Source of the DNA: Mauremys mutica
Lineage: Eukaryota > Chordata > Testudines > Geoemydidae
DNA: 64,000 bases
Direction: 5' to 3'
NCBI RefSeq assembly: GCF_020497125.1
Contig: NC_059084.1
Location: 11,683,501 to 11,747,500 of the forward strand
Shown here: positions 56,786 to 64,000 of the stretch, in pieces
How positions within the stretch are numbered: position 1 is the first letter of the stretch
How the letters are laid out: the number at the start of each line of letters is the position of its first letter
The notes under the pieces: model-generated
What the model was told of the DNA's origin: nothing
Seen by the model: only the letters and a program-made list of their open reading frames with translations
Database searches by the model: none
Program-made: the position numbers and the translations under genes

Positions 56786-57964
56786 GCTGTTGTCCCTAAC
56801 TCTGAAGTATTTTGTAGCAGGTTCGTGATATTGTTAACCCTGCAACAGGGAAGCTCTGGCAATGTTAAGTATAGAAAGGGGACATTGGGAGGGGAAAATA
56901 ATTTTTTATTTTAATTGTATACTCTGAATGTTGTTTGTTTTAGTTAAATTGTCTCAGCTAGTATGAGTCACCAACTTTTCTCTTATTTAAATGTGATGAT
57001 GGGGGGGAAAGTCATTTATTTTGCTATTCTCAGTTTTGTATTTGTCTTGTAACAGGGCTTTTTAAAAAATCTATATGCCTAAGTAAGTGGTTGGTTAATT
57101 GTTTAGCTGATTCGTTTCAGCAGAGGAGGAGGAAGAGTCTGCATGGATTCCAACTGAAAATTTCTACATGCAAATGGAGGGAAGATGTTGCTTTTGACTC
57201 AGCAGACTATATAGATTTGGTGACCAAAGACTCTGAGACTCAGGTGAATTCAGCCTAACGTTTTGGGATTTTCTTCTCACTGTGTTTCTGTGAGGACTGA
57301 CCTGTTTAGATTAAATTTGTTTTTTTTAAATTTATGTTAATGTGTAACTATAAAGATCATGTATGTGGCTTACACAATAGTCATGTTATGTTATAAAAAT
57401 TAAGTTGTTATTATTATTTAATTTTCTTTATCATAAGATTTTATAAAGTTGGCATTTAAGAATTAAGTTCATTCTTTTTATTCTTTTAATCTTGATTACG
57501 GGCAGGTTGACTCTGTAATTCTTGCTGAAAATCCTCAGTGACGTAACTCTGGGTCTCCAGGTGCTTTTCTATTGGTGTTGGATTTTGTTAGGCACTGGAG
57601 AAAGGCAGTGAAGTAAACACTAGCCCACCCAAAGATTACATGTTAACATGAAGCCATGATAAACATGGAACAAAGAAAATGAATTTAAAATGTTTAAATA
57701 CACAAAAATATTTAAAAATAAGGACATGTAGCTCCTTGTTTCCCTTGTCTGATTTTTCTTATTTGAGAGCTGCCGTCTCTATGACAGCCGGTGTTTTTCG
57801 TTGGTTTTGTTTTCAGAGAAAAATGTACGTTTCGTTTACCATTTACAGATTTGCAACGTGGTTGTGGTTTGAACCGAGTTACTAACTCTTTGCTCCACCC
57901 ACAGCTGATCATCTCACAGTGTGTGACAGGAGGGTTTAACTCTAGGATTCACAGCATAACCAAA
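56786..57964. other. no gene recognised
   Basis: AT-rich unique sequence. An acceptor-like TTCGTTTCAG is followed by CAGAGGAGGAGGAAGAG near 57113-57137, but no convincing exon or donor supports a gene. Confidence 0.35.
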
Positions 57965-58272
57965 CCGAAATGTTCAAAAATCAGCAGTCGGCCCCCCCGA
58001 AATCATGAGATTAGCTTAAAAAATATCTGGACTCTTTAAAAATAATAAATGTGGAGTTATTTTTATTTGCCTTCCTGTCTTGGAGGCTTTTCAAATTTTT
58101 CTTCTGTAACCATGAGAATTAGAAACTTGCATCTTTTTTTTTCCTCTTTTTTTTAATGAAAGCTGAGATTTTCCTGTAATCACTTGACTTTGGAAGCTGG
58201 CACTTTAAGAAAAAAACATGAAATATTAAATATTGCAAGATTTCCCATTGCAAATTGAGAGTTGGTAACACT
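57965..58272 (-). mobile_element. DNA-transposon-like repeat, copy 2
   Basis: Same family as 54667-55010. It has AAATCATGAGATTAG, a T-rich and TATTTGC block, 'GTAACCATGAGAATTAGAAAC', 'AATGAAAGCTGAGATTTTCC' and 'GCACTTTAAGAAAAAAACATG', then 'GAGAGTTGGTAACACTA' as the terminal part. Confidence 0.7.
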
Positions 58273-59499
58273 AGGGTCATCAGAGCTTATTCCTTATTTG
58301 TAACTCTCCCAGACCCAGAGTTTTGCATGCATTATTTGCAATTGTAGTTACCACAGCTGCAGTAACTGTGCATGCAAAAGCCTCGTATCAACTATTTGCA
58401 TAAATAACTAGTGAAACTGCACACCATTGCTGTTCCTGAATGCACACAATGGCATGCATACAGTGTATAAATAGCTGGGCCTTGTTGTTCAGAATTTTGA
58501 CATGACCAAGAGCTTTGGAAGTGGAAGAGAAACTTTTATTTAAAAAAGAATAATGATCTCTGCAAAAAGAAACACAAAGAATGGCTCATACACAATGGAT
58601 CCTAATGCAACAGAGTACACAGCATGTTGTCCTTTATGAAAGTTTGAGGATGTAGATCCATGTGACTCTGCTCCCTGAAGCTCAGAGAGATTTCAGCGAA
58701 GGATCTTCCAGATCAGCAAGTCTGAGATGTGCCTGAATGGATGACACTGAGCGAAGGACACTTACGTAAAAGAAGGGAACACGTAAAGGTAAGCTGTGGG
58801 GAGTGGAATACCTGTTCATCCCTCCCAATTTTCTATTAATATCCTCACTGTTTCTATCAGGAAGTTCCCTACTCTTGCTTAGTGATGTATATTAAACCTG
58901 CTGCAAATGAAAATGGCCAAGAACTGTCTGCGTCATGTGTAACGCTTTATTCCCCAGACAAACATTTGTACAGTGGACTCTGTCTTGTCAGCCTGCTCGG
59001 TTTCAGTTTACGAGATATGTAAGTTTCACTTTCCACTTCCAGCTTCACCACATAGTTGGGTGTCCTTTGTCAGAAACCCAGCCCCAAGTTACACTTTTCT
59101 TTCAGTTCTGACTGGATATTTGGTGCTTGCTGATACACGTTCATACATTGGAGTCAGTCGTTTTCTGGCAAGTTCTGTAATTGACTCTCAATCTGCTTTG
59201 GGACTCGGATAAATGGCAAACGCTCCGCCTAGTGCAGGTAAGATTTGCTTTTAAAGACATTCTGAGTTTTTAGTGAACAGCTGCCTGACTTTTCTAGCTG
59301 CCCATTTATACTCCTTGCTCTTTCTATTACTGCTGATGTTCAGCACATAGGTGTAACCAGTGTGATACGAGTGGCATTATGTGTCCCAGCAACAGGAAGG
59401 TAGGGGAAGGGGGCTTCAAAATCTAAATTATGGGTTGTGTCCTTGTCTTTGTCATCATTCATCTGCCTTGGAAGAGTGATTGGAAACGTCCCTGCGAAT
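58273..59499. other. no gene recognised
   Basis: Unique sequence with no exon or mobile element identified. Confidence 0.35.
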
Positions 59500-59507
59500 G
59501 CCATGAA

Positions 59508-59826
59508 TAGTGCTGGCCAGAAAATGGAATGTCTTTCTGTGGAAAATTGTCAACCAAACCAAGATTCTTTTCAGCAGAAAATTTTGAAAGCCAAAACCTT
59601 TTTGGTTTTCAGCAACTGAAAACCATATATTTTCAGCCCAAAACTGTCCATCCCACTCTCCACCCCCCCACCCCACCAACCCAAAAAATGAAGGCAGAAA
59701 ATTTCCTGTTTTACGGGCTAACGTTTTTGGAAAAATTAATATTACCAATGATAGCAGAGACTTTCAGCCAAACCCCCAGTTTTCCATAGGAAAACAAGCT
59801 TTGATGGGACGTTTTTGATTACCCTA
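59508..59826. mobile_element. MITE related to the 44376 element
   Basis: Starts TAGTGCTGGCCAGAAAATGG and ends GTTTTTGATTACCCTA. Flanks GCCATGAA (59500-59507) and GCCATGAC (59827-59834) agree at 7 of 8 bases. The interior has many GAAAAT/ATTTTC motifs and a C-rich patch near 59660-59680. The terminal inverted repeat is weak. Confidence 0.65.
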
Positions 59827-59834
59827 GCCATGAC

Positions 59835-62800
59835 ATTTGGGGGAGAAATGGGTTTCCCTACTGACCCCAACCCACCCCAAAGCTGGCAGGTGGGAGGAGC
59901 AAGCTGTCAAGCAGTTATCATGAAGACATCTGACATGAAGGGACTGAAGAGTTAAAAAAGGGAGTCGGATTTGGCAATTTCTTCATCAGGGTCCATTAGC
60001 TGTTTTCAGGTTCAGCCCCCCCAAGCTGGAAGACGGTGTGCCCATGAGAATCACTCCCACACGGTTAGTCATGTGTGTGATCCACACCTGTGGCCCATGG
60101 TACTGCAGCATAGCCTTAGCCGGAGGATCTCCCAGTCCAAGAGCCACCAGCTGTGCACTGCCTGAGGCTTTGGGTGGCTGTGCTGTTGGGTTTTAATTAG
60201 GTGGAAACTTGTTCACCGAGCTAGCTTTGGTGGCTGAGCTACTAAATCTTTATGGACAAAATAATAATTAAAGAAAACAATTAAATGGCCACAAAAAACA
60301 ATTGGTTTGATGAGAGCCCTCACATTTAGCACCTGGCAACAGCGAGAGCACCAGCTTTCCCGGGCTGTTTTACTGCTCTGCAGTCATACATGGAAGAGAT
60401 CAACTTGTAGTGCCAGGCTGAACTTGTCCTGACTAGGTAAGAGGTGAGAGAGGGAGCTTGCCTCTAATTATTAATGCTTTGTCAACATAGCAATAGCGAA
60501 CCTTCTAAACATGCGGCACTGTTCTACTCTGGGGCCCAATCCTGGGTACACTGAGCTCCCACTTAGAGAATGGGAGTAGAGGTGCTCTCTAGGGCTCAGC
60601 GCCTTTCAGGATCGGACACCAGCTTTGTGCACTTCCAAACTGGACTTGAACCACATGACATGGTAGTAAGACCAATGTAGATGGGGTCTTATTTGCAGCG
60701 AGATAAGGAAAATTCAGTCCTCTTTTCCCCTTTCTTTTCATCGTGGCTGGAAAGGTTGACCGTCTTTCCAATCACAGACTGTGTGTTTACCCTCTTCTCT
60801 TCTCTCTAGATTCAGGCTGAATCCTGTAAAACCCTTTGCTTGTGTGGGAATCCCCATTGACTTCCCCAGGACTGCTCACCACATGAGCCTTTGCAGGACT
60901 GGCCCCTTTATTACAGCCTCCTGTTTGCGGCAAGACCTTTTTGTGGCTTTCCTCACCCCTCTTTGGGTTGTCCATTAGATTAAGATTTCCCATGGTAATG
61001 CTTATCAATCAAGCCAGTGACTGGGTCACATTCTGATCTTGGTTACAGGGTAAACTGGGAAACTTCTTTGACTTTGCATAGCTTTTTGGGGAAGGTGGCG
61101 GTGAGGTGGGGAGGGGAGATAAGAGGGAACGTACATGCTTTCATTTCACTTTTCGTCTAAAACCTTAGAGTGGAGAAGGGTTAGCATTTGCCTGCCATCT
61201 GTATAAGCTCCCAGTAGTTCACATCCTTCTGAAAGGTCTATTTGAGTTCTCTGAACCTTTACTGCTTGCAGAGTTGGGAATGAAGTGGCTTCCCTGTGAT
61301 GTTTTCCCGGTCCTTTTCCCAAGTCCAAACATTTCTGAATCTCTGGAAAAGATTCCATTAGAGCTTGGTTCTCAAGAGGAACAAAGGTTCGGGTGGGCAG
61401 GACTAATCTGATCCATGTCCCCAAGTCGTCCCTATTGATCATGGCGAAACCTCATAAAACAAACCATCTGGGTGTCATTTCCCATCATGCTTCAGCCTGA
61501 ACTGTATCTTCTAAAGTCGTTCATTTATTCTCCAGAATTGGCTGAGATACAATTTGGTGATACAGGAATTGAATGGAATCAAAATTACATTTTAATTGTA
61601 AACATTTGTCCAGAAATTAATGTCTCTGAACTAATAGTTCTTTCCAACCAATGTGTTCAGAAACAAATGACTGTCTGTAATTGATTTTATGATATAAAGG
61701 GACATGTACATGTAGAAAATCACCCATGGATAATTGCAAATCCTCTTCTTTCAGCAGGTATCCACACAATCACTCAGCCGATGCATTTGCTTGTTCTCAC
61801 ACAGTTGTCATTGAGTAGCTGCATGGGCATTTGCAGGAGCTAAATTTTTAGCTGGGATGTATTTTTTAAATGTGCTGTGGAGCTGAATTTGGATTTAAAA
61901 TGCCACTACAAGCAGCCTATGGTGTATAATAACAGTTTGCTCAGGGCTCTGAATAGATGTCCCCTGACTGAGATCTTTATTGATGACTTTCTCACAGAGT
62001 AGGTATTTATGATGTCCTCAGATCCTTGAGATCAGTCAGTAATTCCAGTGACAATCCCAATTTGTAAAGATGTTTTGAGCAACATCCAAGGACCCTTTTA
62101 ATAGCTCATTGATGGTTCTTCCCTCTGCAAAAGCTAAACAAAACACAGCTTGAAAAAGAAACTCCAACGAAGTTCTTGCTCCTTCTTTCTGAACTATTTT
62201 TTCTGGAGTTTTTTTGAGTTATTTAATTCATAAAGCACCATCACTGCAAAGCAATCTGAGAGGTGGCAGTACATAAAAATAAGAGTCAGAATTTGAAAAA
62301 CATAAACTGGTTACCCACTCGTGAAGGGTGTTCTACAAATGAGGCCTTGCTCTGATTCAGAGCAGATCTCAGGATATTCAGCTGATCTCAATTGCCTTGA
62401 TAGGGTAAAAGAAAGCCCTGTAAGTACCTTAGGTCTCATTTATTCAGATTTCAACGCCCATTGTAAAATTTCCTAACCATATTTTGTCATTTTTAAGCAC
62501 ATTTATGTGGCTTTATTTATTGCAAGTACAAAGTAGTCTTGGGCCACTGGTGCATTTTTTCAGATGTCTGAAGGTAAATTACCTTAGTAGTTGAGGAGTG
62601 CAAAAGCCCAGGAGTTCAACATACCTAATTGTGGTTTATTGACCAAAAAAAACAACCCTACAACTGATCCACCTTGGGTAACAGAAGCCAGGAATGGAAC
62701 AGCAGTGCTGCTGAAACTCACACTCAACATACATGGGCAGGACTGCATGGGGCATATCTCCTGGCTGTAGTCACTGTTAGCTATTCTTTGTCTTCATAAA

Positions 62801-64000
62801 TTTGCCTAAGCATGCATACAGCACTGGCTCATACAGAGCTGACATCTATTGATTTCAATGGGTTTCAGGTCAGGCCCAGGTACAGAACATCTTTCCTGAA
62901 AGATCTGGCTCTTCAAAGGATTTGGGAGAAGTCCAAACCAAATGGCACTTGGCAATGCAGCTTAGGAAGCAGTGCTTCTCATATCTAAAGAGGCAACTCT
63001 CACCAACATTAGCTGAATTTAACTATACATACAGTGAAAACTTTACAATATGGCTGGGAAAATTCACAAAATGTGCTATGAATGGCACTGAAATTCAAAA
63101 AATAAAAGCAGCTGGAGATGTGAAATCCAGTGGAAAAGGTATAATTCCTCACTCTAGACATTTTGCCAAGTCATATCCTTCACTAGAGGGTCAAATTTTG
63201 TCTTCAGATATCCATGTGAGTTTCATGCATGAATATCAGAGCATAGGATTTGGCCTGCATTAGGAAGACCGTTTGGGACAACTTGTTTGGGATAGTTTCT
63301 CTGTGGTTGAAAGCCCATTCTCTACGGTCCAATCTTGAGTGGTGCTGAAATCAATGGGAGATGAGGGCCTTTCTAGGCTATAATTTCAGGTCTTGAATTG
63401 TCCTCTGCTGAAGTCCATACAAGTACTTCCATAGACTTTGATGGGAGTTGGATCAGAACCTCAAAGAGCAAGAGTCAGAAAGGCCTTTACTCATTCGCTA
63501 GCTCATCGATATACCCAGCTCAGGTTTTTTTCATTCATGACTATTTAATTTCAGTGCTGGAACTCTGCTGACTGTCATATATGATGTCAACAGCCCATTG
63601 TCAGTTTAGTGTTAAAGTATTAGTCAGAGCTGACTATCTGCAGCTTCCTAAACACATTCATGAATATATAACAATGGCACAGGACTGCTTCACTCAGCCT
63701 TTGAATTTTTTACAATGATGCTGTCACTTTTGAGCAGTGTCTGCAGTCTCTCTTACTATCAGCTTCAATAAACAAATGTAATCAAAGTTGCATTCAAAAG
63801 TAGCTTCTTGGAGTTTCTCTGGAGAAGCAAATAATCTGTGTTTATTTTATTTTTTTAAAGTCTGCATAGCAAATGATTTCCTCATTTTAATGATATTGAC
63901 TGTAATGTGCTTGCAATAATTAAAGCCGCTGCTAATGGATGATTGGAATTTCTCTTTAATGATATCATTAGGATACATTTCATGCATTTAATTGTTTTTG
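59835..64000. other. no gene recognised
   Basis: AT-rich intergenic sequence with short frames only. An AATAAA at 63767-63772 has no recognisable transcript attached to it. Segments near 63340-63460 resemble old palindromic repeats but are too decayed to delimit. Confidence 0.4.

Noticed and set aside
56368..56914. Several frames of more than 100 codons near 56.4-56.9 kb
   Set aside because: They run across the 56475-56777 hAT element with its low stop-codon density; repetitive and without homology.
57113..57260. Possible exon after TTCGTTTCAG
   Set aside because: No conserved protein, no convincing donor, and no neighbouring exons to join.
39664..64000. Exons of ZBP1 or PCK1, expected neighbours in human
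   Set aside because: No reading frame on either strand resembled them; they presumably lie beyond the window.
1..64000. CRISPR arrays, bacterial operons, tRNA or rRNA genes
   Set aside because: The DNA is vertebrate nuclear sequence; no regularly spaced repeats or tRNA/rRNA signatures were seen.

Overview
This is vertebrate nuclear DNA: long introns with GT/AG exon borders, a several-kilobase 3' UTR and dense interspersed repeats. The repeats point to a reptile, most likely a turtle. There are CR1-clade LINEs on both strands, one with a 974-codon open reading frame; many short hAT-type DNA transposons with exact 8-bp target duplications; and old MIR/CORE-like SINEs. I saw no turtle tRNA-SINE, so the turtle assignment is an inference and a crocodilian is not excluded.

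Only one protein-coding gene is supported: PMEPA1 (prostate transmembrane protein, androgen induced 1), on the + strand. Three coding exons are present: 27172-27326 (transmembrane segment), 33986-34039 (18-residue linker) and 34143-34691 (cytoplasmic tail with two PPxY motifs, a PPNR SMAD-interaction motif and the stop codon). A 3' UTR of about 5 kb follows, with a good poly(A) signal at 39641. The N-terminal exon was not found, so bases 1-27171 are probably intron 1 or upstream DNA. The gene is known to damp TGF-beta/SMAD signalling and to recruit NEDD4-family ubiquitin ligases. The paralogue LDLRAD4 is excluded by the linker and the C-terminal sequence.

Layout. 1-11.3 kb: unique DNA with old SINEs, a 674-bp inverted-terminal-repeat element (1893-2566), a short CR1 tail and a GC-rich hAT element. 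11.36-14.37 kb: a minus-strand CR1 with an open EN-RT frame. 19.1-22.0 kb: a 2.9-kb hAT element with G-rich and C-rich arms, split by a later CR1 insertion. 22.6-25.0 kb: two more hAT elements and a 94-bp direct duplication. 25-39.7 kb: PMEPA1 exons and 3' UTR, almost free of transposons from 33.9 kb on. 39.7-64 kb: intergenic DNA downstream of PMEPA1, with two decayed CR1 copies, several hAT-type elements, a possible LTR remnant and a (TG)30 tract. No exon of ZBP1 or PCK1, which neighbour PMEPA1 in human, was recognised there.

No clearly new biological system is visible. The best leads are a candidate phase-compatible alternative first exon 1.2 kb upstream of the transmembrane exon, a tandem (NAGNAG) acceptor at the last exon, the 94-bp duplication, and the open CR1 reading frame.
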